Numbered from the stretch's first letter, positions 11,570 to 24,147 are shown. The stretch is 64,000 nucleotides of DNA from Carnegiea gigantea (GCA_029747015.1 JAKOGI010000146.1:774001-838000), one strand, 5' to 3'. A program made the numbers and translations. The notes: generated by a model not told the origin, from the sequence alone.

Positions 11570-12220
11570 CTATATCATGTACATGTCAAACCTCTTGTAC
11601 CATTGGCTAGGTGACTGATTTAGTCCATACAAGGACTTCCTTAGATGACAGACATAAGGAACTCGAGACATGTATTCCTTTTCCTCAGCAGTTTTAAGAG
11701 CAAATGCAACAGATAGGTGGGCATTTGCAGCACTTGGATTATCTATAGGTTTTGCTATAGACATGCCGAATCTTGACAATATCTTCTGAATATAGCCCTT
11801 CTGTGATAAGAAAAGCATCTTCTAACTTCTATCCCTATAGATCTCCATACCCAAAATTTTCTTTGCTGGACCCAGATCCTTCATCTCGAACTCAGCACTT
11901 AGGAGACCTTTCATCTTCTGAACATCAGATTTGTGCTCTTCAGCTTTTAGCATATCATCAGCATATAGCAGGAAATAGATAAACGAACCATTTGTTGCCT
12001 TGTTGTGATATACACAACAGTCATATGGATGCCTGTTATACCCGAGCTATATCATGTAGGTGTCAAACCTCTTGTACCACTGCCTAGGTGACTACTTTAG
12101 TCCATACAAGGACTTCTTCAGATGACAGACATATTCTTCTTTCCATGGAACTTGAAAACCATCTGGCTTAGCCATGTATATATCTTCTTCCAGCTCTCCA
12201 TGTAAGAAAGTTGTCTTCAC
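11570..12220 (-). pseudogene. duplicated RT segment, unit D
   Basis: A second copy of the RT palm and connection. Its frame runs [18 protein letters not shown]...[11 protein letters not shown] and then jumps back to VCHLRKSLYGLNQSPSQW, an order impossible in one RT. The joint is at 11653-11656, where CATA is shared by both parents. The catalytic box in this copy reads YADD instead of YVDD (about 11950), as in unit E. Confidence 0.85.
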
Positions 12221-12222
12221 TT

Positions 12223-12930
12223 CTATTTGCTCAAGCTCAAGATCCTAAGTGCCACCATTGCTAATAGTACTCTGATGGAAGTATGTCTGACCACTGGTGA
12301 GAAAACCTCAGAGTAGTCTACTCCTTTCTCCTGATGGAACCCTCTTGCGACCACTCGCGCTTTATATTTGATACCCTCAGTAGGTGATATCCCCCCTTTC
12401 TTCCTAGAAACCCATTTGCAGGTGATGATTTCTCTATCCAACGGTCATTTCACTAGTTCCTAAATCTTATTCTTTTGAAGTGACTCCATCTCATCTCCTA
12501 TTACTGCAATCCATTGGGTAGACTCGGAACATGTGACTACTTCTTTATAGGTGGACGGCCTGTGACAATCCACCTCCTTAGCAACCTGTAGTGCATAAGC
12601 CACCATATCCTCGAAACCGTATTTCGTAGGAGGCTTGCTGAAATTAGCCCTCCGAGAGCGACCAAGAGCTAGGCTATGTTGATTAGCTAGCGGTGTGGGC
12701 TTGGTTTCTGCACAAGAATGTCGAGCTTCTTCCTGTTGTGGTTCACTCTCATCATGAGTGACTTGGTGCTCCACCTGTTTCTCAACACTACCAGTTTCTG
12801 ACACAATAACAGACTTCACAATAGGGTTAAACACAGAATTTTCATCAAAAACCACATTTCTACTAATAATAACCCTATTTTCTGATGGAGACCAGATTCT
12901 ATAACCTTTCACTCCATCCCCGTCGCCCAA
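12223..12930 (-). pseudogene. RT N-terminus and linker, unit D
   Basis: Two open pieces: GYRIWSPSENRV to MESLQKNKI (12930-12460), and DREIITCKWVSRKKGG to FSPVVRHTSIRVLLAMVA (12441-12223), with stops between and after. Both differ from unit E by a single residue each. Confidence 0.86.
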
Positions 12931-13691
12931 AATACTCCCTTCCTTGCTCGAGGTTCCAGTTTACCCTCATTTATATGATAATAAACCGAACATCCAAAAA
13001 CTTTTAGATTTGAATAATCTGCAGGTTTACCAGACCACATCTCACATCGAATTTTGAGATGTATACCTGTGTGAGGTCCACTATTGATCAAATAGCACGC
13101 TGTATTAACCGCTTCTGCCCAAAATCTTCTAGCCAACCCAACATTAGAGAGCATGCACCTAGCTCTCTCCAGAAGTGTTTGATTCAGACATTCTGTGATG
13201 CCGTTCTGCTGTGGTGTATCCCTGACCGTGCGATGTCTAGCAATCCCTTCATTGTGACAGAACTCATCAAACTCAGATGAACAGAATTCCAGCCCATTGT
13301 CAGTGCGCAGCCGCTTGATCTTCTTCCTAGTTTGATTTTCCATTGATGTCTTCCACTGCTTGAAGTTGTTGACAGCTTCACTTTTGTGTTTCATCATAAA
13401 CACCCAAAGCATTCTGGAATAATCATCAATAATTAACAGAAAGTACCTATGACCCCCCAAAGATTCAACACGAGAAGGGCCCCAGCAATCCGAATGAATA
13501 TAATCAAGTGCGCCCTTTGTTCTGTGCATTGCTTTAGGGAACTTAGTACGATGCAGCTTTCCAAAAGCACAATGCTCGCAGAACCGAAGATCCGTTACCA
13601 CCTTGTGACCACTGAGGAGATCACTCTTTGCCAGAATTTGCATCCCTTTTTCACTCATATGGCCAAGTCTCATACGCCGTAACTTAGTCAT
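12909..13691 (-). pseudogene. integrase, unit D
   Basis: 260 open codons from the zinc site (RLGHMSEKG, CEHCAFGK) through HSDCWG, RTDNGLEF and NGITE to RKGVFWATGME, so the HHCC and DDE residues are all present. A one-base deletion at GVF then shifts the frame; unit E carries the same change. Confidence 0.87.
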
Positions 13692-13726
13692 GTCATCCTC
13701 GTGAACTTCTGAAGATGCAACAGCTG

Positions 13727-14912
13727 CTAGAATAGATAAGTAGTGCCTTGTAGTACATACAAAGTACCTCGCTTGACACCCTTCAGAACGCTATCTAAAC
13801 CCTTGCAGACATACAGAACTCCTCCTTCACCTTCAAAACTAAATCCTTTCATGTCCAACAGACTCAATGATATTAGATTCTTTGTCATAAGTGGAACATG
13901 CCTGACATTGCTCAACGTACAGAATTTACCATTACATGTCCGTATCTGTATAGAACCAATTCCAGCCACTCTGCAAACAGCATTGCTAGCCATAGAAATA
14001 TTGCCTCCAGTCACCTGCTCGTAAGTGATAAACCATTCTCGACATAGGTTCATCAGTATGATGCATAGGTTCATCAGCGAGTAGGGCTATATCTTCTGCG
14101 GACCTACTATCACCTTCTACGACAGCAGTAGTACCTGCATGTTTCTCTTGTTGTTGTTGTTATTGTTGTTGTTGCCTCTTTTTTTTAGGGCACTAAGCTT
14201 TCCAATGTCTCGTCTCCTTGCATTAGTCACAGATATCACCAGGTTTAGGACCCTTAGAACCCGACGACTTTGATTTCCTCTTCCCCGGATTCCCAGGTCT
14301 TTTACCCCTACTGGCTATCAACCCAACAGCCTCGGTACCAGCACCACCTGTACCAGCCGCCTTATAACACAGCTCTTTGCTATGAAGAGATGATCTAATC
14401 TCTTTCGAAGACACAGTATCTTTCCAAACGATAAAAGATTGCACGAAATTTTCATATGAGGCTGGGAGAGATACTAACAAAATTGGGGCAGCATCCTCTT
14501 CTTGAATTTTGACCTCAATATTACGCAAGTCTAATAGGATCGTGCTTAATTGATCTAAGTGATCTCGCAAAGGCATACCTTCCTGCATTCACAGACCAAA
14601 CAGACGTTGCTTCAAGAGCAACTTGTTGGTTAAAGACTTCGTCATGTATAGACTCTTAAGCTTTAACCACAACCCGGCTGCAGTATCCTAGTCTGCGATC
14701 TCAGTGATGATATCATCTGTAAGACACAACATGATCATCGCGTGTGCCCTTTCCTCCAGACTGGCCATCTCAGCAGTGTCGGCGCCTGGATCTTTTTTTG
14801 CCAGCGGCGCTCATATCCCTTATTGCATCAACAGGGCTCGCATCTTGATCCGCCATGGACAAAAATTGTTCTTCCCCTTAAATTTGTCAATTTTCACGTT
14901 TAAAGCGGACAT
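13727..14912 (-). pseudogene. gag and protease, unit D
   Basis: The gag ATG is at 14912; the open part is 14588-14223 (MQEGMPLRDHLDQ to KGPKPGDICD). The knuckle is broken and the polyQ tract contains a TAA. In the protease (14074-13727), a deletion of about 50 bp removes DSGASYHIC and joins the upstream MHHTD-type sequence directly to CREWFITYEQ near 14039-14045, so the active site is absent. Confidence 0.86.
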
Positions 14913-14957
14913 CTTTCTCACCAGAATTCAGAAGACCCTAAACCTCTGATACCAGTT

Positions 14958-15214
14958 TGTTATAACGGATGCGAGAAAGTATGAACAGATTGATAAATAC
15001 ACGCAGATTTAATGTGGTTCACCAACAATTTGTTAGCTACATCCACAGGCAGAAGAGACGGATAGTTTTATTCATCCGATGATATGAGAATACTGAGATA
15101 CGCATTACATATATAGGGTTTTGGTTTTCGAGTTAACCCTAAACCATACATCACGTACGATGTGCTAGGTCTGCAAAGGGGGCCTAAAGAAAACAGATTC
15201 AAGGCATTCTAACA
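14958..15214 (-). repeat. LTR4 (between units D and E)
   Basis: A 257-bp copia LTR with intact TG/CA ends, a CTATATATG promoter core, an AATAAA signal and a primer binding site CCTCTGATACCA (plus strand) just to its left. The polypurine tract of unit E starts at 15215. Confidence 0.93.
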
Positions 15215-15312
15215 AATCTCCACCTTGACTTGAATCCTCTCACAACAACAACAGATGCACCATAACAGTGTCAGTTCTCTTCTACCTCAGATTTTGCTCT
15301 CCAAGAGGCAAT

Positions 15313-16124
15313 TTAACAGTTTGGAACATTTAACAAGTCCAAACAATGTTGGAACTTGCTAACTGGAATCAGCTTAGTGAACATATTGGCGGGATTGCCA
15401 GCAGCACCGACTTTCTTCACTTGAATTCTCTTTTCACTTCTCAGGAAATGATATCGAACATCAATGTGTTTGGTCCTCTCATCATGAACCTGAACCTTTG
15501 CTAAACATATTGCACCCAACCTATCACAGTATATGGTAGCCTGAGCATGGAGTAGACCAAAATCACTGACTAGTCCTTTTAACCAGATTCCTTCGTTAGC
15601 TACTTCTGTCAATGCCATGTACTCTGCTTCCGTACTAGACAAAGTAACCGTAGGTACAAAGTTGCCCTCCTGCTTACAACAGAACCTCTAAGAGTGAAGA
15701 CATAACTAGCCATTGATCTCATGCTGTCTACATCTCCAGCATAATCAGAATCTGAACAACCTGTCACCAAACACTGGGTATCCCCTTCATAGATGAGACC
15801 AGCATCAGACGTGCCTCTTAGATAGTGAAAAATCCTCTTCACAGCTTGCCAATGCTCCTTACCAGGTTCTCCCATGAACCTTCTGGCAACACTAACAGTG
15901 TGTGCAAGGTCAGGTCTTGTACAGATCATCATATACATCAAACTCCGTACTGTACTAGCATAAGGAACTCGAGACATGTATTCCTTTTCCTCAGCAGTTT
16001 TAAGAGCAAATGCAACAGATAGGTGGGCATTTGCAGCACTTGGATTATCTATAGGTTTTGCTATAGACATGCCGAATCTTGACAATATCTTCTGAATATA
16101 GCCCTTCTGTGATAAGAAAAGCAT
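15313..16124 (-). pseudogene. RT C-terminus and RNase H, unit E
   Basis: Two overlapping open pieces: [18 protein letters not shown] to YLRLLCLVRKQ (16124-15609) and [16 protein letters not shown] to CLDLLNVPNC (15642-15313). A one-base deletion near 15650 separates them. The DSDYAGDVDSMRSM RNase H motif is present. Confidence 0.87.
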
Positions 16125-17236
16125 CTTCTAACTTCTATCCCTATAGATCTCCATACCCAAAATTTTCTTTGCTGGACCCAGATCCTTCATCTCGAACTCA
16201 GCACTTAGGAGACCTTTCATCTTCTGAACATCAGATTTGTGCTCTTCAGCTTTTAGCATATCATCAGCATATAGCAGGAAATAGATAAACGAACCATTTG
16301 TTGCCTTGTTGTGATATACACAACAGTCATATGGATGCCTGTTATACCCGAGCTATATCATGTAGGTGTCAAACCTCTTGTACCACTGCCTAGGTGACTA
16401 CTTTAGTCCATACAAGGACTTCTTCAGATGACAGACATATTCTTCTTTCCATGGAACTAGAAAACCATCTGGCTTAGCCATGTATATATCTCCTTCCAGC
16501 TCTCCATGTAAGAAAGTTGTCTTCACTTCTATTTGCTCAAGCTCAAGATCCTAAGTGCCACCATTGCTAATAGTACTCTGATGGAAGTATGTCTGACCAC
16601 TGGTGAGAAAACCTCAGAGTAGTCTACTCCTTTCTCCTGATGGAACCCTCTTGCGACCACTCGCGCTTCATATTTGATACCCTCAGTAGGTGATATCCCC
16701 CCTTTCTTCCTAGAAACCCATTTGCAGGTGATGATTTCTCTATCCAACGGTCATTTCACTAGTTCCTAAATCTTATTCTTTTGAAGTGACTCCATCTCAT
16801 CTCCTATTACTGCAATCCATTGGGTAGACTCGGAACATGTGACTACTTCTTTATAGGTGGACGGCCTGTGACAATCCACCTCCTTAGCAACCTGTAGTGC
16901 ATAAGCCACCATATCCTCGAAACCGTATTTCGTAGGAGGCTTGCTGAAATTAGCCCTCCGAGAGCGACCAAGAGCTAGGCTATGTTGATTAGCTAGCGGT
17001 GTGGGCTTGGTTTCTGCACAAGAATGTCGAGCTTCTTCCTGTTGTGGTTCACTCTCATCATGAGTGACTTGGTGCTCCACCTGTTTCTCAACACTACCAG
17101 TTTCTGACACAATAACAGACTTCACAATAGGGTTAAACACAGAATTTTCATCAAAAACCACATTTCTACTAATAATAACCCTATTTTCTAATGGAGACCA
17201 GATTCTATAACCTTTCACTCCATCCCCGTCGCCCAA
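16125..17236 (-). pseudogene. RT N-terminal half and linker, unit E
   Basis: The linker (17236-16766) and the RT start (16747-16529) are open. The RT core (16528-16125) contains stops in the TYM-QL and DYC segments. The catalytic box is YADD (about 16255), a change shared with the duplicated RT of unit D. Confidence 0.85.
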
Positions 17237-18408
17237 AATACTCCCTTCCTTGCTCGAGGTTCCAGTTTACCCTCATTTATATGATAATAAACCGAACATC
17301 CAAAAACTTTTAGATTTGAATAATCTGCAGGTTTACCAGACCACATCTCACATCGAATTTTGAGATGTATACCTGTGTGAGGTCCACTATTGATCAAATA
17401 GCACGCTGTATTAACCGCTTCTGCCCAAAATCTTCTAGCCAACCCAACATTAGAGAGCATGCACCTAGCTCTCTCCAGAAGTGTTTCATTCAGATGTTCT
17501 GCAACATCATTCTGCTGTGGTGTATCCCTGACCGTGCGATGTCTAACAATCCCTTCATTATGATAGAACTCATCAAACTCAGATGAATAGAATTCCAGCC
17601 TATTGTCAGTGCGCAGCTGCTTGATCTTCTTCCCAGTTTGATTTTCCATTGATGTCTTCCACTGCTTGAAGTTGTTGAAAGCTTCACTTTTGTGTTTCAT
17701 GATAAACACCTAAGACATTCTGGAATAATCATCAATAATTGACAGAAAGTACCTATAACCCCTCAAAGATTCAACACGAGAAGTGCCCCAACAATCCGAA
17801 TGAATATAATCACGTGCACCTTTTGTTCTGTGAATTGCTTTGGGGAACTCAGCACGATGTAGCTTTCCAAAAACACAATGCTCATAGAACCCAAGATCCG
17901 TTACCACCTTGTGACCATGGAGGAGATCACTCTTTGCCAGAATTTGCATCCCTCTTTCCCTCATATGACCAAGTCTCATGTGCCATAACTTGGTCATATT
18001 ATCCTTATGAACTTCTGAAGATGTAACAACAGCTGAAACGGATAACGCAGTGCCTTGCAGTATATACAAAGGACCTCGCTTGACACCCTTCAGAACCCTA
18101 TCTGAACCCTTGTAGATATACAAAACTCCTCCTTCACCTTGAAAACTGAATCCTTTCGTGTCTAACAGACCCAATGATATTAGATTCCTTGTCATATGTG
18201 GAACATGCCTGACATTGTTCAACGTACAGAATTTACCATTACGTGTTCGTATCTGTATAGAACCAATTCCAGCCACTCTGCAAACAGTATTACTAGCCAT
18301 AGAAATATTACCTCCAGTCACCTCCTCATAAGTGATAAACCATTCTCTACACGCACATATATGGTAAGATGCCCCTGAATCTAGGATCCACACGTCAGTA
18401 TGATGCAT
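17215..18408 (-). pseudogene. protease and integrase, unit E
   Basis: Open 18408-17710: protease DSGASYHICACREW (active site intact), the integrase zinc site and the first core strand up to DDYSRMS. A stop then replaces the W codon. Open 17709-17215: core with RTDNRLEF and QQNDVAE, ending in the shared frameshift RKGVFWATGME. Confidence 0.87.
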
Positions 18409-18469
18409 AAGTTCATCAGCGACTAGGGCTATATCATCTTCGGACCCACTGTCACCGTCTGTGACAGCA

Positions 18470-19248
18470 GCAGTACCTGCTTGTTTCTCTTCTTGTTATT
18501 GTTGTTGCTGTCTCTTCTTTTTAGGGCACTGAGTTTTCTGATGTCCCGTCTCCTTGCAGTAGTTACAGATATCACTAGGTTTAGGACCCTTAGAACCCGA
18601 CGGCTTCAATTTCCTCTTCCCCGGATTCCCAGGTCTTTTACCCCCATTGGCTATCAACCCAATAGCCTCGGTACCAGCACCACCTGTACCAGCCGCCTTA
18701 TAACGTAGCTCTTTGCTATGAAGAGATTATCTAATCTCTTCCAGAGACACAGCATCTTTCCAAACGATAAAAGATTACATGAAATTTTCAGATGAGGGTG
18801 GGAGAGATACTAACAGAATTAAGGCAGCATCCTCATCTTCAATTTTGACCTCAATATTACACAAGTCTAATAGGATTGTGTTTAATTGATCTAAGTGATT
18901 TCTCAAAGGCATACCTTCCTACATTCGTAGACCAAAGAGACGTTGCTTCAAGAGCAACTTGTTGGTTAAAGACTTTGTCATGTATAGACTCTCAAGCTTT
19001 AACGACAACCCAGCTGCAGTATCTTGGTCTACGATCTCAGTGATGATATCATCTGCGAGACACAGTATGATCGTCGCATGTGCCTTTTCCTCCAAACTGG
19101 CCATCTTAGCAGTGTCGGTGCCTGGAGCTTTCTTTGCCAGCAGCGCCCATAACCCCTGTTGCTTCAACAGGGCTTGTATCTTGATATGCCATAGTTTAAA
19201 ACTGTTCCTCCCTATAAATTTGTCAATTTTCACATTCAAAGCGGACAT
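18470..19248 (-). pseudogene. gag, unit E
   Basis: Open from ATG 19248 (MSALNVKIDKFIGRNSFKLW) to 18919, then a stop in the EGMPLR segment. The rest, through the knuckle and the polyQ tract (with a TAA at about 18497), is recognisable in pieces only. Confidence 0.83.
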
Positions 19249-19293
19249 CTTTCTCGCCAGAATTCGAAAAACTCAAAACCCCTTATACCAGTT

Positions 19294-19551
19294 TGTTGTA
19301 ACGGATGTGAGAAAGTATGAACAAATTGACAAATACACACAGATTTAGCGTGGCTAACTAACAAAGTGTTAGCTACGTCCACAGACAGAAGAAAGGGATG
19401 GTTTTATTCATCCGATGATATGAGAATACAGAGATACGCATTACATATGTGGTGTTTTAGTTTTTGAGTTAACCCTAACCCATACATCACGTACGCCGTG
19501 CTAGATCTGCAGAGGGCGGGCTAAAGAAAATAGATTCAAGGCATTCTAACA
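19294..19551 (-). repeat. LTR5 (between units E and F)
   Basis: A 258-bp copia LTR with intact termini. Its promoter core is damaged (plus strand CATATGTGGTG instead of CATATATAGGG), and the neighbouring primer binding site is degraded (CCTTATACCA). Confidence 0.91.
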
Positions 19552-19649
19552 AATCTCCACCTTGACTTGAATCCTCTCATAGCAACAATAGATACACCGT
19601 AACAGCGCCAAATCTCTTCTGCCTCAGATTTTGCTCTCCAAGAGGCAAA

Positions 19650-20423
19650 TTAACAACTTCTGACATTTAATAAATCTAGACAATGTTGGAACTTGCTAAC
19701 TGGAACCGGCTCAGTGAACATATCGGCGGGATTATCAGCAGTACTGACTTTCTTCACTTGAATTCTCTTTTCACTTCTCCGGAAATGATATCGAACATTA
19801 ATGTGTTTGGTCCTCTTATGGTGAACCTGATCCTTTGCTAAACATATTGCACTCAATCTATCACAGTATATGGAAGCCTGAGCATGGAGTAGACCAAAAT
19901 CACTGACCAGTCCTTTTAACCAGATTTCCTCCTTGGGTGCTTCTGTCAGTGCCATATACTCTGCTTCCGTAGCCGACAAAGTAATCGTGGGCTGCAAAGT
20001 TGCGTTCCAGCTTACAACAGAACCTCCAAGAGTGAAGACATAACCAGGCATTGATCTCCTGCTGTCCACATCTCCAGCATAATCAGAATCTGAATAACCT
20101 ATCACCAAACACTGGGTATCACCTCCACGGATGAGACCAGCATCAGATGTACCTCTTAGATAGCGAAAACTCCTCTTCACAGCTTGCCAATGCTTCGTAC
20201 CAGGTTCTCTCATGAACCTACTGACAACACTAACGGTGTGTGCAACGTCAGGTCTTGTACAGATCATCGCATACATCAAACTCCCTACTGCACTAGCATA
20301 AGGAACTCGAGACATGTATTCCTTTTCCTCAGCAGTTTTAGGAGCAAATGTAACAGATAGGTGGGTATTTGCAGCACTTAGAGTATCTATAGGATTTGCT
20401 GTAGACATGCCGAATCTTGACAA
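19650..20423 (-). pseudogene. RT tail and RNase H, unit F (257 codons open)
   Basis: Open from [14 protein letters not shown] through [49 protein letters not shown] and HINVRYHF to the natural end CLDLLNVRSC. All RNase H acidic positions of the family look present. The upstream RT is not in frame. Confidence 0.88.
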
Positions 20424-20439
20424 TATCTTCTAAATATAG

Positions 20440-21400
20440 CCTTTTTGCGATAAGAAAAGCTTTTTCAGACTTCTATCCCTATAGATCTCCATAGCTAAAA
20501 TTTTCTTTGCTGGACTCATATCATTCATCTCGAACTCAGCACTTAGGGGACCTTTCAGCTTCTAAACATCAGATTTATGCTTTGCAGCTATCAGCGTATC
20601 ATCAACATATAGCACGAAATAATAAACGAACCATTTGTTGCCTTGTTATGATATACACAAAAGTCACATGGACTCCTGTTATACTCGGGCCATATCATAT
20701 AGGTGTCAAACCTCTTGTACCATTACCTAGGCGACTCCTTTAGTCCATACAAGGACTTCTTCAGATGATAGACATATTCTTCTTTCCCAAGAACTTGAAA
20801 ACCATCTGGCTGAGCCATGTATATATCTTCTCCAAGCTCTCCATGTAAAAAGCTGTCTTCACATCTAGTTGCTCAAGCTCAAGGTCCTGATGTGCCACCA
20901 TTGCTAATAGTACTCTGATGGAAGTATATCTGACCACTAGTGAGAAAATCTCGGTGTAGTCTACTCCCTTCTCCTGACTGAACCCTCTTGCAACCACTCA
21001 AGCTTTGTATTTGATACCCTCAGCGGGTGATATCCCTTTCTTATTCTTAAAAACCCATTTGCAGGTGATGATTTGTCAATCCAATGGTCGTTTCTCTAGT
21101 TCCCAAGTCTTATTCTTCTAAGGTGACTCCATCTTATCTCCCATTGCTACAATCCATCGGGTAGACTCGGGACATGTGACTGCTTCTTTGTAGGTGGACG
21201 GCCTGTGATGATCCACCTCTTCAGCAATCTATAGTGCATAAGCCACCATATCCGCGAAACCGTATTTCATAGGAGGCTTCCCAAAATTAGCCCTCCGAGA
21301 GCGACCAAGAGCTAAGCTGTGTTGATTAGCTAGCGGTGTAGGCTCGCTTTCTGCACAATAATGTTGTGCTTCTTCCTACTGTGGTTCACTCTCATCATAA
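20440..21400 (-). pseudogene. RT N-terminal part and linker, unit F
   Basis: Only 20997-20761 (VARGFSQEKGVDYTEIFSLVV to FYMESLEKIYTW) is open. A one-base deletion after LDVKTAF breaks the catalytic region, a deletion near 20619 breaks the frame after the YVDD box, and the linker (21400-21000) carries several stops. Confidence 0.82.
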
Positions 21401-21405
21401 GTGAC

Positions 21406-22449
21406 TTAGTGCTCCACCTGTTTCTCAACACTACCTATTTCTGACACAATAACAAACTTTACAGGAGGGTTAAGCATAGAATTTTCAGCAAAAACCACAT
21501 TTTCACTAATAATAACCCTATTTTCTGATGGAGACAAGATTCTATAACCTTTCACTCCATCCCCGTAGCCCAAAAATACTCCCTTCCTGGCTCGAGGTTC
21601 CAATTTACCCTCATTTATATGATAATAAATAGGGCAACCAAAAACTTTCAGATTTGAGTAATCTGCAGGTTTACCAGACCACATCTCATATGGAGTTTTG
21701 AGATGTATACCTGTGTGAGGTCCACGATTGATCAAATAGCACGTTGTATTAACCGTTTCTGCCCAAAACCTTCTAGTCAAACCAGCATTAGAGAGCATGC
21801 ACCTAGCTCTCTCCAGAAGTGTTTGATTCAGACGTTATGCGACACCATTCTACTGTGGTGGATCCCTGACCGTGCAATGTCTAGCAATCCCTTCACTATG
21901 ACAGAACTCATCAAACTCAGATGAGCAGAATTCCAGCCCATTGTCAGTGTGCAACCGCTTAATCTTCTTCCTAGTTTGATTTTCTACTAATGTCTTCCAC
22001 TGCTTGAAGTTGTTGAAAGCTTCACTTTTGTGTTTCATCATAAACACCCAAGACATTCTGGAATAATCATCAATAATTAACAGAAAGTACCTATGACCCC
22101 TCAAAGATTCAACACGAGAAAGGCCCCAACAATCCGAATGAATATAATCAAGAGTACCTTTTGTTCTGGAAATTGCTTTTGGAAACTTGGTACGATGTAG
22201 CTTTCCAAAAACACAATGCTCACAGAACCCAAGATCCGTTGCCACCTTTTGACCACAGGGGAGATCACTCTTTGCCAGAATTTGCATCCCTTTTTCACTC
22301 ATATGACCAAGTCTCATGTGCCATAACTTGCTCATATCATCCTTGTGAACTTCTAAAGATGCAACAGCAGCTGAAATAGATAATGTAGTGCTTTGCAGCA
22401 TATACAAAGTACCTCGCTTGATACCCCCTATCTGAACCCTTGCGGACAT
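21406..22449 (-). pseudogene. integrase, unit F
   Basis: Open 22449-21850: zinc site (RLGHMSEKG, CEHCVFGK), HSDCWG and HTDNGLEF, ending at DPPQ with a stop at the NGV position. Open 21798-21406: MLSNAGLTRRFW to the GDGVKGYRILSPSENRV linker. The stop and a frame change in NGVAERLNQ inactivate it. Confidence 0.86.
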
Positions 22450-23582
22450 ACCGAACTCCTCCTTCTCCTTGAAAACTGAATCCTTTCATATCCAACAGAC
22501 TCCATGATATTAGATTTTTTATCATATGCAGAACATGCCTGACATTGTTCAACGTATAGAATTTACCATTACGTGTCCGTATCTGTATAGAACCAATTCC
22601 AGCCACTCTGCAAATAGCACTGTTAGCCATAGAAATATTACCTCCAGTCACCTGCTCGTAAGTGATAAACCATTCTCTACATGGATATACACGGTAAGAT
22701 GCCCCTAAATCTAGGATCCACACGTCAGTATGATGCATAGGTTCATCAGCAAGTAAGGCTATCTCTTCTTCGAACATACGGTCACCTTCTGCGACATCAG
22801 CAGTACCTGGTTGTTTCTCTTGTTGTTGTTGTTGTTGTTGCTGTTGCCTCTTCTTTTTAGGGCACTGAGTTTTCGAATCTCCCGTCTCCTCATAGTAGTT
22901 ACAGATATCACCAGGTTTAGGACCCTTAGAACTCGACGGCTTCGATTTCTTCTTCCTCGGATTCCCAGGTCTCTTACCCCCACAGGCTATCAACCCAACA
23001 GCCTCAGTACCAGCACCACCTGTACCAGCCGCCTTATGACGCAGCTCTTTGCTATGAAGAGACGATCTAACCCCTTCAAGAGACACAGTGTCTTTCCCAA
23101 CAATAAAAGATTGCACGAAATTTCATATGAGGCTGGGAGAGATACTAACAGAATTAGGGCAGCATCCTCATCTTCAATTTAACCTCAATATTACGCAAGT
23201 CTAATAGGATTGTGTTTAGTTAATCTAAGTGATCTCTCAAAGGCATACCTTCCTGCATTCGCAGACCAAACAAGCGTTGCTTCAAGAGCAACTTGCTAGA
23301 TAAAGACTTCGTCCTGTATGGACTCTCAAGCTTTAACCACAACCCAGCCGCAGTACCTTGGTCTACGATCTCAGTGGTGATATCATCTGCAAGACACAGC
23401 ATGGCCATCATGTGTGCCTTTTCCTCAAGACTGGCCATCTCAGCTGTGTCGGCGCCTAGATCTTTCTTTGCCAGCAATGCCCATAACCCTTGTTGCTTCA
23501 ACAGGGCTTGCATCTTGATCTGCCATAGACTAAAACTGTTCCTCCCCGTAAATTTATCAATTTTCATGTTCAAGGTGAACAT
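22337..23582 (-). pseudogene. gag and protease, unit F
   Basis: The gag N-terminus is open 23591-23220 (ATG at 23582). The second part, 23116-22337, holds a knuckle in which the second Cys is Tyr (CNYYEETGDSKTQC), nine glutamines and a protease motif DLGASYRVYP (serine and histidine positions lost). A deletion near 22430 skips part of KGSDRVLKGVK. Confidence 0.86.
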
Positions 23583-23627
23583 CTTTCTCACCAGAATTCA
23601 AAAAACCCTAAAGCTCTGATACCAATT

Positions 23628-23884
23628 TGTTATAACGGATGCGAGAAAGTATGAACAAATTAACAAATACACACAGATTTAACATGGTTCACTAACGATG
23701 TGTTAGCTACGTTCACAGTCAGAAGAGAGGGATAGTTTTATTCATCCGATGATGTGAGGATACAGAGATACGCATTACATATATAGGGTTTTAGTTTTAG
23801 AGTTAGCCCCAACCGATACATCATGTACGCCATGCTAGGTCTGCAAACGGGGGCTAAAGAAAACAGATTCAAGGCATTCTAACA
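23628..23884 (-). repeat. LTR6 (between units F and G1)
   Basis: A 257-bp copia LTR with intact TG/CA ends, a CATATATAGGG core and an AATAAA signal. The primer binding site GCTCTGATACCA (plus strand) is intact at its left edge. Confidence 0.93.
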
Positions 23885-24147
23885 AATCTCCACCTTGACT
23901 TGAATCCTCTCATAGTAACAACAGATGCACCATAATAGTGCCAGATCTCTTCTGCCTCAGATTTTGCTCCCTAAGAGGCAAATTAACAGCTTCCAATGTT
24001 TAACAAGTTCAGACAATGTTGGAACTTGCTAACTGGAACCGGCTTAGTGAACATATCGACGGGATTGTCAGTAGTACCGACTTTCTTCACTTGAATTCTC
24101 TTTTCACTTCTCAGGAAATGATATCGAACATCAATGTGTTTGGTCCT

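Larger units (their letters stand above)
10432..14957 (-). mobile_element. Copia unit D internal domain with internal RT duplication
   Basis: At 4526 bp this unit is about 430 bp longer than normal, because part of RT is present twice (about 11063-11640 and 11653-12130). The second copy and everything up to 13180 is nearly identical to unit E. The protease active site has been deleted (about 14040). Confidence 0.9.
15215..19293 (-). mobile_element. Copia unit E internal domain
   Basis: A full-length internal region (4079 bp) with all domains in order but many stops. Bases 15959-17486 match 11653-13180 of unit D with about four differences by eye, far closer than the flanking sequence. Confidence 0.9.
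19552..23627 (-). mobile_element. Copia unit F internal domain
   Basis: A full-length internal region (4076 bp) between LTR5 and LTR6 with all domains and the usual order. RNase H and the RT tail remain open over 257 codons; the RT core is badly broken. Confidence 0.9.
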
